This document shows, piece after piece, positions 1 to 7,725 of a stretch of 19,585 bases of DNA. Location: contig JAVCCI010000072.1 of the NCBI GenBank assembly GCA_030765555.1, forward strand, positions 1-19,585, written 5' to 3'. The notes under the pieces were generated by a model, which saw nothing but the letters and a program-made list of their open reading frames with translations, was not told the DNA's origin and did not search any database. The position numbers and the translations under genes are program-made. This stretch comes from Candidatus Kappaea frigidicola (GTDB lineage Bacteria; Omnitrophota; Gorgyraeia; JAGLLT01). How positions within the stretch are numbered: the stretch's first letter is position 1; each line of letters begins with the position of its first letter.

Positions 1-1
1 A

Positions 2-172
2 GAAACTAATATGAATTCAATGGATTTAGCAAATAAACTTTTGAATGAACAGAAAATAGCAGTTATTCCAGGTATAGTTTTTGGGCAAGAATATTATTTG
101 CGTTTTAGTTTCTCATGCGATCTTGAAGAGATTGAAAAAGGAATAGCAAGACTAAAGAAAATGTTTGGATAA
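2..172 (+). CDS. C-terminal end of a PLP-dependent class I/II aminotransferase (partial)
   Basis: This is the tail of a gene that begins upstream of the window; 56 codons are visible before the TAA at 170-172. The translation shows the pattern that ends fold-type I aspartate aminotransferase-like enzymes: a helix ending LANKLLNEQKIAVIPG, then VFGQEYYLRFSFS, with the arginine that usually contacts the substrate carboxylate, then an acidic helix LEEIEKGIARLKKMF. Enzymes of this family transfer an amino group between an amino acid and a 2-oxo acid using pyridoxal phosphate in the cytoplasm. The lysine that binds the cofactor lies outside the window, so the substrate cannot be named. The next gene starts 19 bases downstream and may be co-transcribed, although its product is secreted and has no obvious link to this one. 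Confidence 0.8.
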   Translation, partial: ETNMNSMDLANKLLNEQKIAVIPGIVFGQEYYLRFSFSCDLEEIEKGIARLKKMFG

Positions 173-191
173 AGAGAGCAAAGACTGTACG

Positions 192-1265
192 ATGTTAAGA
201 AAAATCTTTTTTCTGTTATTATTTTTTATTTCTATTTGCTTTTCATCCTCTGCCGATGTTGTCCATCTTAAGAATGGCAATAAAATGGAGAGTATTATTC
301 TAGAAGATAAACCAGATGAGATTATTATGCAGTTAAATATTGGCACAGTGGTTTTTAACCATAATCAAATTGAGAAAGTTGAGAGATGGTCTGAAGAGGA
401 AAATCAATCTCTTGAAGAAAGGTGGTTGAGAGAAAGGGAAGAACGCAAAAAAGAGATTGAAGAAATTAAAAGCACCCGACCGGCTAAAACCCAAATAACT
501 GAGAAAACTGAGGAAATTCAAGAGAAAAAGGTTAAAAAGAAAAAAGTAAAATATGTAATTGAGCCTGTAGTGACCCGGCCTCCAAGACGTAAAAAAATTT
601 CTTCCAACTATATGGATTATGAAGATTTATTAAACAAAACCACTCTTATGAAGCTTAAGAGAAATCCTGACCAAACCTATTATATTTATTTACCTAAAAA
701 ATATTCTCCGTCTAAAGAATGGCCTCTTTTTATCGGGATACATGGCCTTATGGCTGATGGTAAACAGGCAATGGATTTGTGGAAAGGATTTGCTGATAAA
801 GAAGGTTTTATCTTAGTTTGCCCTAATCTTCCAGATGGCTATCCGCTATTAAGGAATAATGCCGATAAACAAATGATAGACATTATTGAGGAAGTAAGAA
901 AAAATTTTCGGATTGATAAGGAGAAAGTTTTTATGACTGGTTTTTCGGGAGGCGCACAGTTCCTTAGCAGATTTGTCTTTAAGCGTCGCAATGTTGTTAG
1001 AGCCGCTTCTATAATATCAGGAAGATGGTTCGATTTGTCAATAATAACAAGCTCAGTCAAAACTGACTTTTTGGTAACAGTAGGGGCAAATGATAAAGCG
1101 AGAATAAGTGATTCAAGAAAACTTGCTGAGCGCCTTAAAGATAAAAAATATGACGTAAAATTCAAAATTTCCCCTGGAGCTGGTCATTGGGTTTGTGACG
1201 AAGCTAAAGAGTTGACTATAGAATTATTTAGGGAGATGAAATCACAGAAGGTGAATCATAGATAG
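192..1265 (+). CDS. Secreted alpha/beta-hydrolase (esterase/PHB-depolymerase-like) with N-terminal module
   Basis: The 357-residue product starts with a Sec signal peptide (about residues 1-20, MLRK then a long hydrophobic run ending SSSAD). Residues 21-66 form a small beta-rich module (DVVHLKNG, then LNIGTVVF, then IEKVER) that also occurs in the TPR protein at 15314. Residues 67-137 are a charged, probably coiled linker rich in E, K and R. The alpha/beta-hydrolase domain runs from about 160 to the end. It shows the oxyanion-region strand LFIGIHG (179-185), nucleophile Ser252 in GFSGG, likely acid Asp301 in VGANDKAR and His332 in GAGHW. This looks like the feruloyl-esterase, LpqC or PHB-depolymerase type of secreted ester hydrolase; the substrate is unknown. 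ATG 192 is preferred because the signal peptide follows directly. A TTG at 165 in the same frame would add nine polar residues in front of it. Confidence 0.8.
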   Translation: MLRKIFFLLLFFISICFSSSADVVHLKNGNKMESIILEDKPDEIIMQLNIGTVVFNHNQIEKVERWSEEENQSLEERWLREREERKKEIEEIKSTRPAKTQITEKTEEIQEKKVKKKKVKYVIEPVVTRPPRRKKISSNYMDYEDLLNKTTLMKLKRNPDQTYYIYLPKKYSPSKEWPLFIGIHGLMADGKQAMDLWKGFADKEGFILVCPNLPDGYPLLRNNADKQMIDIIEEVRKNFRIDKEKVFMTGFSGGAQFLSRFVFKRRNVVRAASIISGRWFDLSIITSSVKTDFLVTVGANDKARISDSRKLAERLKDKKYDVKFKISPGAGHWVCDEAKELTIELFREMKSQKVNHR

Positions 1266-1302
1266 TGGTATGAGCAAAGGCGAAAAAAGCAAAGGAGTAT
1301 CT

Positions 1303-2028
1303 ATGAGAAAAAATATATGTGTGGTTATCATTATAGTTTTTGGACTGGCTACAATAATGTTTAACAGTGGATGTTCTCATTTGACGAAAGAGCGAGAGTG
1401 GAGGACTATTGCTAGGTTTGACTTTGATAAAGGTGAGATATGGAATATATCACTTCAAGAAACAGATCCTGGTCTTACCTGGTCTGTCATAGATGAAACA
1501 GGTCGATTTGTAGGTACTACTCAAGATACTGAGTGGATAGGGAATCGTATTTGGCTCCCAGTATTTGAAGATACACGTACAAAGATAGAACTTTCTGGTG
1601 ATTTCAAAATTGCCCACAGCGATGATTATCAATTGGTCGCTCTCTGGGGAATGACAGATGATGGTAAAATAGGTTGGGGGCCTTTATGTGTGTATTTTAG
1701 CGGAAGAAAAGGAGAGGGAAGTTATCTTATCCAGACAGATTGGCTAACGCTTTCATCCAAACTTGTACAAGGTAAGGATATAAATAAGCGTGTATCCGCT
1801 GACGCAAGTAAAGATTTTCATACGATGAAAATAATACTTGATAGAGAAGTATCTGAAATATCGTATTACATCGATGATATTCCATTGGGAACAATCAAAG
1901 TAGATGGCGAGATAGGTCCAATTACAAAGATGATGATGGATATAGAAACACCAGACCAAGGAACAGAATTGGATATTCGCTATGATAATCTAAGAGCACG
2001 AAGTTCTGGAAACCCATATAAAAAGTGA
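1303..2028 (+). CDS. Lipoprotein with probable concanavalin A-like (LamG/DUF1080-type) domain
   Basis: The 241-residue product has a lipoprotein signal peptide: MRKN, a hydrophobic stretch, and a lipobox ending NSGC with Cys24 as the acylated residue. It is therefore predicted to sit on a membrane facing the periplasm or outside. The start at 1303 is set by a strong Shine-Dalgarno (AAAGGAG, 1291-1297); an in-frame ATG at 1270 would place a polar stretch before the signal. The mature part alternates beta-strand-like segments (WRTIARFDF, FKIAHSDDYQLVALWGM, YYIDDIPLGTIKVD, LDIRYDNLRA). This is the usual appearance of a jelly-roll fold in sugar-binding or 3-keto-disaccharide hydrolase-like proteins. 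No catalytic residues can be named. The gene lies 37 bases after the esterase and probably belongs to the same transcript. Confidence 0.65.
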   Translation: MRKNICVVIIIVFGLATIMFNSGCSHLTKEREWRTIARFDFDKGEIWNISLQETDPGLTWSVIDETGRFVGTTQDTEWIGNRIWLPVFEDTRTKIELSGDFKIAHSDDYQLVALWGMTDDGKIGWGPLCVYFSGRKGEGSYLIQTDWLTLSSKLVQGKDINKRVSADASKDFHTMKIILDREVSEISYYIDDIPLGTIKVDGEIGPITKMMMDIETPDQGTELDIRYDNLRARSSGNPYKK

Positions 2029-2322
2029 ACAAAGAACAAAGGGGACGACAGCGGCTTTTTTGGATGGCTCGGGAGTGTCTATAGCAGCATTAAGTCCGGC
2101 ATTACGTGGCTGGAGTAAAATATCAAGTATTAAAAGAACGCATAAAGCGGGAAAGTATTCAGCGGCAAACAGTTTTAACTTAAGACACGCCAAGTCCAGC
2201 CTAAATAAACTCCTCATAGCGAGAATAATCAAAAATAACACTTTCCTGTTGTTTCATAAGTGTGTTATATTAATAGATGATATTTTAACTACAATTAGAT
2301 TAAAAATTATTTTAGGAATACA
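2029..2322. other. Gene-poor spacer with possible mobile-element and gene remnants
   Basis: No convincing gene was found in these 294 bases. They begin with ACAAAGGGGACG (2036-2047), a 12-mer repeated upstream of the RAYT gene at 19341-19352. The frame of the preceding lipoprotein stays open for 29 codons past its stop. That stretch reads like a protein end (SGFFGWLGSVYSSIKSGITW, stop at 2116-2118), which suggests a gene remnant. The rest contains no hairpin with a T-run. A weak -10-like TATATT (2266-2271) lacks a good -35. A promoter for the large operon starting at 2323 should lie here, but I cannot place it with confidence. Confidence 0.5.
2036..2047 (+). repeat. ACAAAGGGGACG 12-mer, copy 1
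   Basis: This is identical to the copy at 19341-19352 upstream of the RAYT gene. It lies 8 bases after the lipoprotein stop codon, at the left edge of the gene-poor spacer. It may mark a remnant of a mobile repeat element. Confidence 0.45.
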
Positions 2323-3651
2323 GTGGTTATCTTTAAAAAGAATGCCTATAGTTATAAAGATTTATTAAAAGGAATAAATAGCCTAGCATCAGAGTTATTA
2401 TCGTTGGGAATTAAGCGGGGAGATTATGTAGCCATACTGTTACCCAATTGTCCGGAATTTATCATCTCCTTCTTTGCTAACTGGCAGATAGGCGCTGTTT
2501 CCGTTCCTTTAGATACCAGGTTAAATATTGAGGAACTAAACAGGATATTTAGAAAGTTAAGAATTACAGCAGTAATTACAAATTCTCACCTACTGCAGGC
2601 CGCCCAAAATATTCACGCGAAGCCGAGGTTTATAATAGTTAAAGGAAAGACTTCTAAAAGAGGGGAATTCCCCCTTAAAATAGATAAGATGAGTACCAAG
2701 GCCGCGCATTTTATGGAAACACTGCCGGAAAATAGAATCCTCTGTCAATTATCTTCAGGTAGTACCGGTTCTCTAAAATTTATACATCGTACCGGCAAGA
2801 GCCTTTTAGAAGAAGCAAGGAGTTTTAGTTTTAGAATTAGCTTAAATCATAAAGATAGGGTTTTATGCATCCTACCCCTTTCTCATTCTTACGCGTTAGG
2901 GACTATCGCGCTTTCTTCTATCTTTTCCGGCGCGGCTTTGTTTTTAGAACAGGGATTTCTACCTGTTGAGCTATTAGAATTGACGCGGAAAAATAAAATT
3001 ACTGTTTTTCCAGCTACTCCTTTTATCTATGAAATTCTTACAAGGACTTACCCTGACGGTAAAGTTGATCTGAATACTCTCCGTTTATGTATTTCCAGCG
3101 GAGCGCCATTGAGAGAAAATACATTTGTAAAATTCAAGAAATTATACAACAAAAAAATTTGCCAATTGTACGGATCAACTGAAACAGGAGCAGTTTCAAT
3201 TAACTATCCGTTTAATGAAAGGAAGATTGGTTCTGTAGGCAGGCCATTGGCAAAGAATAAAATAAAGATAGTTCAAGATGAGATTTTATGGGGAACTGTA
3301 AGAACCGGAGATTTGGGAAAAATAGATGAAAGGGGCTATTTATATATTCTGGGCCGCAAAGACGATGTTATAAATGTAGCTGGTTCTAAGGTATATCCTC
3401 AGGAAGTTGAAAAAGTCATACTCGCGCATTCAAAGGTAAAAGAAGCTGTGGTGGTGGGTGTAGATTACGCGTATGGCCAATTGATCAAGGCAGTTGTTGT
3501 GCCGGAAGGAAAAGTGACTTCTGAAGAGATAATAAGATACTGCAGGGAAAAACTTACTATCTATAAGGTTCCAAGGATAATAGAGCTTAGGAAAGAATTA
3601 CCCAGGACGGTAACCGGCAAAATAGTAAGAAATAGATTGAGGAGCTCATGA
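2323..3651 (+). CDS. Compact AMP-forming ligase of the ANL (acyl/aryl-CoA or adenylation) superfamily
   Basis: Enzymes of this family adenylate a carboxylic acid with ATP and pass it to a thiol, either CoA or a carrier-protein pantetheine. Core motifs of the 442-residue product: P-loop SSGSTGSLK (144-152, with L where P is usual), YGSTETG (283-289), TGD (328-330), the hinge GRKDD (344-348) followed by VAGSKVYPQEVE, and TGK (431-433) whose Lys433 should be the adenylation lysine. It is short for the family (usually 500-560). The N-terminus lacks the usual first 20-30 residues. Only about 20 residues separate VGRPL from TGD, so the segment with the conserved GEI...GY motif is missing. The start is GTG with AGGA at 2314-2317; an in-frame stop at 2296 excludes a longer N-terminus. 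The neighbouring carrier protein overlaps by 4 bases and is the likely acceptor. The substrate cannot be read from the sequence. Confidence 0.85.
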   Translation: MVIFKKNAYSYKDLLKGINSLASELLSLGIKRGDYVAILLPNCPEFIISFFANWQIGAVSVPLDTRLNIEELNRIFRKLRITAVITNSHLLQAAQNIHAKPRFIIVKGKTSKRGEFPLKIDKMSTKAAHFMETLPENRILCQLSSGSTGSLKFIHRTGKSLLEEARSFSFRISLNHKDRVLCILPLSHSYALGTIALSSIFSGAALFLEQGFLPVELLELTRKNKITVFPATPFIYEILTRTYPDGKVDLNTLRLCISSGAPLRENTFVKFKKLYNKKICQLYGSTETGAVSINYPFNERKIGSVGRPLAKNKIKIVQDEILWGTVRTGDLGKIDERGYLYILGRKDDVINVAGSKVYPQEVEKVILAHSKVKEAVVVGVDYAYGQLIKAVVVPEGKVTSEEIIRYCREKLTIYKVPRIIELRKELPRTVTGKIVRNRLRSS

Positions 3652-3911
3652 TGCCGTACAGTAAAATTATAAATAGAATAAAAGACGTCTTGATTAATGA
3701 ATTACTGATTCAAACACCAAGGGAAAATATAACCAATGATTGTTCATTGATTAATGATTTGGGATTGGATTCGCTTCAGGTGCTGGAGCTTATTGTAGCG
3801 TTAGAGGTTGAGTTTGCTATAAGGATAGAGGACGAAGATTTGAACTTTGAATTATTTAACAACATTACTCTATTAGCGCGCCATATTGATTCTAAGGTAA
3901 AAAATGTATAA
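3648..3911 (+). CDS. Acyl/peptidyl carrier protein (stand-alone)
   Basis: The 87-residue product has the four-helix carrier-protein pattern, with the phosphopantetheine site LGLDSLQVLEL and Ser42 as the attachment residue. After modification by a phosphopantetheinyl transferase (not in this window) it would hold an acyl or aminoacyl thioester. It overlaps the ligase by an ATGA junction (3648-3651), so the two are translationally coupled and should be made in similar amounts. The layout resembles the DltA/DltC pair or small adenylation-carrier modules. There is no ketosynthase nearby and no acyltransferase of the DltB/MBOAT type, so it is unlikely to be the housekeeping fatty-acid ACP. Two adjacent ATG codons (3648 and 3651) could each serve as start; GAGG lies about 8 bases upstream. 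Confidence 0.88.
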   Translation: MMPYSKIINRIKDVLINELLIQTPRENITNDCSLINDLGLDSLQVLELIVALEVEFAIRIEDEDLNFELFNNITLLARHIDSKVKNV

Positions 3912-4809
3912 TAGCGTAATTATTCCCACGTATAAAAAAGAAACCAGACTTCTTCTTGCTCTCCAGTCTTTTTTGGTTCAAGATTATCCGCCGGAAAAAT
4001 ATGAGATAATTATAGTGGCTAAAGAACCATCGGAAACCATCCGTAAAGCTATTGTTTCTGCGCGAAGAAAATTAGATATTAAGTTAATAATTCAAAAAGG
4101 CACCGGCCGAGCCAACGCGAGAAATGAAGGAATTCGGCGCGCCTCGGGAGAGGTGATCGTTTTTACGGATGATGATCTGCTACTTAGCTCTAATTTTATA
4201 TCTCAGCATGTTGATTCTCATCAAGATAAAAATGTGGTAAGCTTGGGAAAAGTATTTCAGGTGTATCTATCTTGTTTAGATAAGGTTGAGTTAAAGGAAA
4301 TATTTAAGAGACTGCCTTCTATAGCCCGCGAAGACATATATTTTAAAACTGTCCGCAAAGCTTTTTCTTTTGAAAATAACAGTATTCCATGGATAGGCTT
4401 CGGAACCAATAATGTTTCCTTGAGAAAAGACGCTCTAATCAAAATAGGCCTGTTTGATGAAGATTTTATCGGGTGGGGGCAGGATAATATAGAATTGGGC
4501 TATCGTTTGTATAAACGAGGGTACAGGTTTACTTATAACCCTTTGGCATGTAACTACCATTTGGCTCATCCAAGAAACAAGGAAAATTTACTTAAAGATA
4601 TTACAAGGAACTTAGAGATTTTTTATAAAAAGCAGCCCGAAACACCCGTTAAATTATATCGCGACTTCATCTTTGGCAAGATAAGTCTGGAATATTTTAA
4701 TAATTCAATTGCGAAAGGTGCAGATTCAGACTTGGATCGAGGTAAAATTTTTTATAGAGAGTACATCAAATTGCTGCAATGGGTAAGTTCAAATGAAATT
4801 GTTGCCTGA
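3904..4809 (+). CDS. GT2 glycosyltransferase with galactosyltransferase-like C-terminal part
   Basis: The 301-residue protein begins directly with the GT-A strand (SVIIPTYKK). It continues with the nucleotide-sugar-binding region (GTGRANARNEGIRRASG) and the metal-binding FTDDD (Asp89-91). Further on, GFGTNNVSLRKDAL and GWGQDNIELGYRL (190-202) correspond to the acceptor-side segment (GWGxEDxEL) seen in chondroitin and galactosyltransferase-type GT2 enzymes. It has no membrane segment and is probably cytoplasmic. The reaction should be transfer of a sugar from an activated nucleotide sugar to a growing glycan or lipid-linked acceptor. The first 8 bases overlap the carrier-protein gene, and its end overlaps the next gene by 17 bases. 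Donor and acceptor are not predictable. The fold call is firm. Confidence 0.88.
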   Translation: MYNSVIIPTYKKETRLLLALQSFLVQDYPPEKYEIIIVAKEPSETIRKAIVSARRKLDIKLIIQKGTGRANARNEGIRRASGEVIVFTDDDLLLSSNFISQHVDSHQDKNVVSLGKVFQVYLSCLDKVELKEIFKRLPSIAREDIYFKTVRKAFSFENNSIPWIGFGTNNVSLRKDALIKIGLFDEDFIGWGQDNIELGYRLYKRGYRFTYNPLACNYHLAHPRNKENLLKDITRNLEIFYKKQPETPVKLYRDFIFGKISLEYFNNSIAKGADSDLDRGKIFYREYIKLLQWVSSNEIVA

Positions 4810-5980
4810 AGATAAGTTTATAATTAATTGCTCCAGAGTCAGTATAAGTAATCCGCTTGACAGGGAAATCTGTAGAGCAGTTACAGAGAGGGCCATAAAC
4901 TGGGAAATGGTTTACAAAAATGCCTACCGGCATAAGGTTGTTCCGTTAATATATTGTCATCTCAAAAGGTTGAAACTATTATCTTATATTAACATAGAAG
5001 TAAGGGGTAAGTTTGAGGCCGTATATAGAGAAAACAAATTAAAGAACGGTGTTTATTTGAGGGAATCGCTGATGCTTCTTGATGCCTTTGGTAATCAGGG
5101 CATAAAGGCAGTTTTGACAAAGGGGGCGTATTTAGTGCAGTTCGTATATGAAGATCCAGCCCTAAGGTATTTTGTAGATGTAGATATATTAGTTGGGAAA
5201 ACTGATTTTACGCGAGCTTGCTCTATTATGCAAGAGTCAGGATATACAATTGGAAAGTACAATAAGGATGAAGGTAAGATTTTTGAAATGAGTAAGGGAG
5301 AAAAATTGTTTTGGCACAAGTTTTTAGGACACCTGCCTTTTTCAAAAATGTCAAAAAGTAAATATTGCGAGGCTATAAATATAGAGGTGCATTTTGATTT
5401 TTTTATGGAAGCTTGCCGCGGAGGATTAACAGATGATTTGATTAATAATACTAATGTCATTATTGTGAAAAATAGAAGTTTGCCCTGTTTAAATGAGGTA
5501 AATTTAATTATTCACCAGTGCTGGGATTTGTTTAAAGACATATATGATATGAAAAAAATTAAGGATAATTCCAATCTAAGGATGTCAAAGTTCTGCGACG
5601 TCTTTGAGATAATAAATATATATAAAGCAAAAATAGATTGGGAGGTTTTCATTAAAACGGTAGATAATAATAGGTTGAGGCTGCCTGTGTATTTATGTTT
5701 TAGCCACATTAATTTACTTTATGATGAAGTTATACCTCAAGGGTTACTGAAAAGGCTTATGCCCGGCTATGAAGATTTGACAGGTGAGTTTAAATCCATT
5801 CATATAGAGGGAGATGTGATGGATTTTTTTAATGAGAATATGATCTATTGTTTGTTTAATAACAACAAGCGCGGCATAATAGAAAGATTAGCAGGAATTC
5901 GTGCCGCTAATTTTAAACGTAGAGTAGATTCGTATAGGAACAATATAAGAAAGTTTTTGAGTAGAGATGCGAAAAACTAA
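4793..5980 (+). CDS. Nucleotidyltransferase family protein (NTP_transf_5 type, polymerase-beta fold)
   Basis: The 395-residue protein matches the NTP_transf_5 pattern. An N-terminal helical part (NWEMVYKNAYRHKVVPLIY) is followed by AVLTKGAYL (K110, G111) and then DPALRYFVDVDILV, which supplies Arg125 and the DxD pair Asp129/Asp131 expected to bind metal and nucleotide. A single His-Phe-Asp patch (EVHFDFF, about residues 202-208) follows in the middle. Members are common in polysaccharide and natural-product clusters, and their chemistry is poorly known. By fold it could transfer a nucleotide monophosphate to a sugar or other small group, or simply bind one. It sits between two glycosyltransferases and overlaps both genes (17 and 14 bases), which supports a role in making or modifying the same product. 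The C-terminal 100 residues are basic and uncharacterised. Confidence 0.75.
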   Translation: MKLLPEDKFIINCSRVSISNPLDREICRAVTERAINWEMVYKNAYRHKVVPLIYCHLKRLKLLSYINIEVRGKFEAVYRENKLKNGVYLRESLMLLDAFGNQGIKAVLTKGAYLVQFVYEDPALRYFVDVDILVGKTDFTRACSIMQESGYTIGKYNKDEGKIFEMSKGEKLFWHKFLGHLPFSKMSKSKYCEAINIEVHFDFFMEACRGGLTDDLINNTNVIIVKNRSLPCLNEVNLIIHQCWDLFKDIYDMKKIKDNSNLRMSKFCDVFEIINIYKAKIDWEVFIKTVDNNRLRLPVYLCFSHINLLYDEVIPQGLLKRLMPGYEDLTGEFKSIHIEGDVMDFFNENMIYCLFNNNKRGIIERLAGIRAANFKRRVDSYRNNIRKFLSRDAKN

Positions 5981-6959
5981 ATCAGAAACAACGGCAGTTA
6001 TTGTAACTTACAATAGAGCTCCGTATAATCGGCAGTCGAAAAGATTTAGATTGAACCCTTTATTGTGGTGCCTTAACTCTCTATTAAATCAACAGCCTCC
6101 CTTAAAAGAAATTATTGTTGTAGATGATGGTTCTGATGAAGGAGATTATGCAGAGGAAATGGTGGATTATTGCAGGGGAGGAGGCGTTAAGTTGGTTCTG
6201 TTAAAGAGCAAGAATAATTTAGGTTCTGCTGTGAGCAGGAACATAGGTATTAGAGCAGCGAGTTCTAAATATATATATTTGACAGACGATGATTGTGTTT
6301 GTACCGGCTCCTGCGTTTTTTTGGCAGAATTAGTTTTAAATAAATTAAAGCGGTACAAACAAAATATAACGGGATTAAACCTTCCGGTATACAATAGGGC
6401 AACTGTACCCACAAAGATTATCAAAATGGATGATATTGGAAAAATAGACGCTTCAACGGGTATTTTTAATTCTACCTCAGATTCATTTCCGATAGAGTAT
6501 ATATCAAGTCCCAGATTTATTGATGAAGAGGAAAATCTACTATGGCCATTTCCAGTACAGAATATTAACGCGCATCTTTTATGTGAGGCGGACATCTTGA
6601 AAAGCTGCGAATTTAGCGTTTTACCGGCTAATGAAATAAATGGCTACGCGGAAGAGGCGTTCTTTATGCGAAGGGTAAAGGCAATTGGGAAAGAAATAAT
6701 GTATTGGCCTGACCCTAAAGCTCACGCCGTCCATATGTTATATGGACTGGGAGGGAACCTATGCCTGAAGGGCGCTGATTGGTTGTCTAATAAAAACCCG
6801 TCATTGAGTGAAATGGTAAAAGAATCCTCTATTCCGAGAAGAAATACTGGCAACAGGACTACGCCGGAGTTATATGAATTTGCAAAAAGGATTACGTTAG
6901 ATAAAATTTTTTCTGATTTATCAGGTGAAATGGTTGGCTATGAAGCTAAAGAATACTAA
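5967..6959 (+). CDS. GT2 family glycosyltransferase (second in cluster)
   Basis: The 330-residue GT-A protein has the canonical start TAVIVTYNR, then EIIVVDDGSD (Asp53-54), then NLGSAVSRNIGIRAASSKYIYLTDDD with the catalytic metal-binding Asp107-109. An insert after the first strand (PYNRQSKRFRLN) is longer than usual. The acceptor part contains EINGYAEEAFFMRR, which resembles the E-D-x-E acceptor motif of GT2 enzymes, and the tail ends in a helix of unknown role. No membrane helix is seen, so action at the cytoplasmic face is expected. It differs in sequence from the glycosyltransferase at 3904 and probably adds a different sugar. It overlaps the genes on both sides, 14 bases upstream and 20 downstream if the next gene starts at 6940. 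Confidence 0.87.
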   Translation: MRKTKSETTAVIVTYNRAPYNRQSKRFRLNPLLWCLNSLLNQQPPLKEIIVVDDGSDEGDYAEEMVDYCRGGGVKLVLLKSKNNLGSAVSRNIGIRAASSKYIYLTDDDCVCTGSCVFLAELVLNKLKRYKQNITGLNLPVYNRATVPTKIIKMDDIGKIDASTGIFNSTSDSFPIEYISSPRFIDEEENLLWPFPVQNINAHLLCEADILKSCEFSVLPANEINGYAEEAFFMRRVKAIGKEIMYWPDPKAHAVHMLYGLGGNLCLKGADWLSNKNPSLSEMVKESSIPRRNTGNRTTPELYEFAKRITLDKIFSDLSGEMVGYEAKEY

Positions 6960-7725
6960 TGTTTCTACCGTTGCTGTATGTCGTAGAAATGGCAGGCATA
7001 TAGTTAAAAAAACTTATTCAAGAAGAGGCGCTAAATATTGGTATGAAGAGTTGGATAATCTTATGCTTCTTAAAGATTATCCCGCGCAGCCTTTGTTATT
7101 GAATTTTGATGAAAAAGAATTATCTTTTGAATTTTGTTATGGCGGGATTGATTATGAAAAATATTTGGAGAATACTGTTTTAATTAATATAGATGGTTTT
7201 TTAAAACATATTAAAGAGGAAATATTTTATTTAAGGAAGGTTGGCAAAAGGACGCGGGGATTAACGGTAAAGGATGTTTATTATTATACGAAAAAACAAT
7301 TAGATGAAGGGGTATATAATCAAAAGGCAAAAAGACAAATAGCTTCTTTGATCAATAAAGCGGATAAAGAGACTATCTATACAAGATATGACCCCGAAGC
7401 TAGTAATTTTTTAATTGATAATAGTGGGTATATATTGTCCTGTGATTTTTCCTCATTCAGATACGCCCACCCTTTGTATATATTATCTTATTTTGTGGTC
7501 CATCTGGATAAACCGGGAAAGAGCAGGGTAAAAGAATTATTTCCGAAACTAAGAGAGAAGCTATTTAGTGAATTTTCTGCAGATAAAGTAACGGTTAAGA
7601 TTAATTTAATAGAGGTGTATTCTTCTCTTATAAATGCCTATCTCAAGAATCCATTGGCAAAAGGTCATCTTGAGTGGGCGCTCAGAGGAGTTTTTGAGAT
7701 TTTAAATGAAAAATTTAAAAAATAA
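6940..7725 (+). CDS. Kinase-fold protein (APH / LPS-kinase-like), substrate unknown
   Basis: I read this 261-residue protein as a divergent small-molecule or glycan kinase. The N-lobe shows HIVKKTY (Lys23/24, candidate ATP lysine), YWYEELDNL (Glu36/37, candidate helix-C glutamate) and a hinge-like LSFEFCYGG. The C-lobe has YTRYDPEASNFLID, with Asp151 and Asn156 in the spacing of the catalytic loop D-x4-N, and ILSCDFSSF, with Asp169 in the place of the DFG or IDF aspartate. All key positions are therefore present, although the usual HGD/HRD context is missing. A WaaP-type glycan kinase or an APH-like kinase would both fit. ATG 6940 is chosen because AGGTGA lies 11 bases before it; GTG 6925 would add five residues. 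It overlaps its neighbours by 20 bases on each side. Confidence 0.6.
   Translation: MKLKNTNVSTVAVCRRNGRHIVKKTYSRRGAKYWYEELDNLMLLKDYPAQPLLLNFDEKELSFEFCYGGIDYEKYLENTVLINIDGFLKHIKEEIFYLRKVGKRTRGLTVKDVYYYTKKQLDEGVYNQKAKRQIASLINKADKETIYTRYDPEASNFLIDNSGYILSCDFSSFRYAHPLYILSYFVVHLDKPGKSRVKELFPKLREKLFSEFSADKVTVKINLIEVYSSLINAYLKNPLAKGHLEWALRGVFEILNEKFKK

Noticed and set aside
165..191. TTG codon at 165 as start of the esterase
   Set aside because: It would put nine polar residues before a signal peptide that begins cleanly at ATG 192, and it overlaps the aminotransferase end without a ribosome-binding site.
1270..1302. ATG 1270 as start of the lipoprotein
   Set aside because: ATG 1303 has a strong AAAGGAG at the right distance and gives a normal lipoprotein signal; the upstream piece is polar and would impair it.
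1990..2241. Minus-strand open frame of 83 codons over the spacer
   Set aside because: It covers the end of the lipoprotein gene antisense and its sequence has no recognisable domain or ribosome-binding site.
2060..2368. A 102-codon open frame across the spacer into the ligase
   Set aside because: It overlaps the ligase start, begins at TTG, has no ribosome-binding site and resembles no protein family; the composition looks like chance.
2323..3911. D-alanylation system DltA/DltC
   Set aside because: Ligase and carrier fit, but no DltB (MBOAT) or DltD is present and the neighbours are glycan enzymes; only the general ANL/carrier call is supported.
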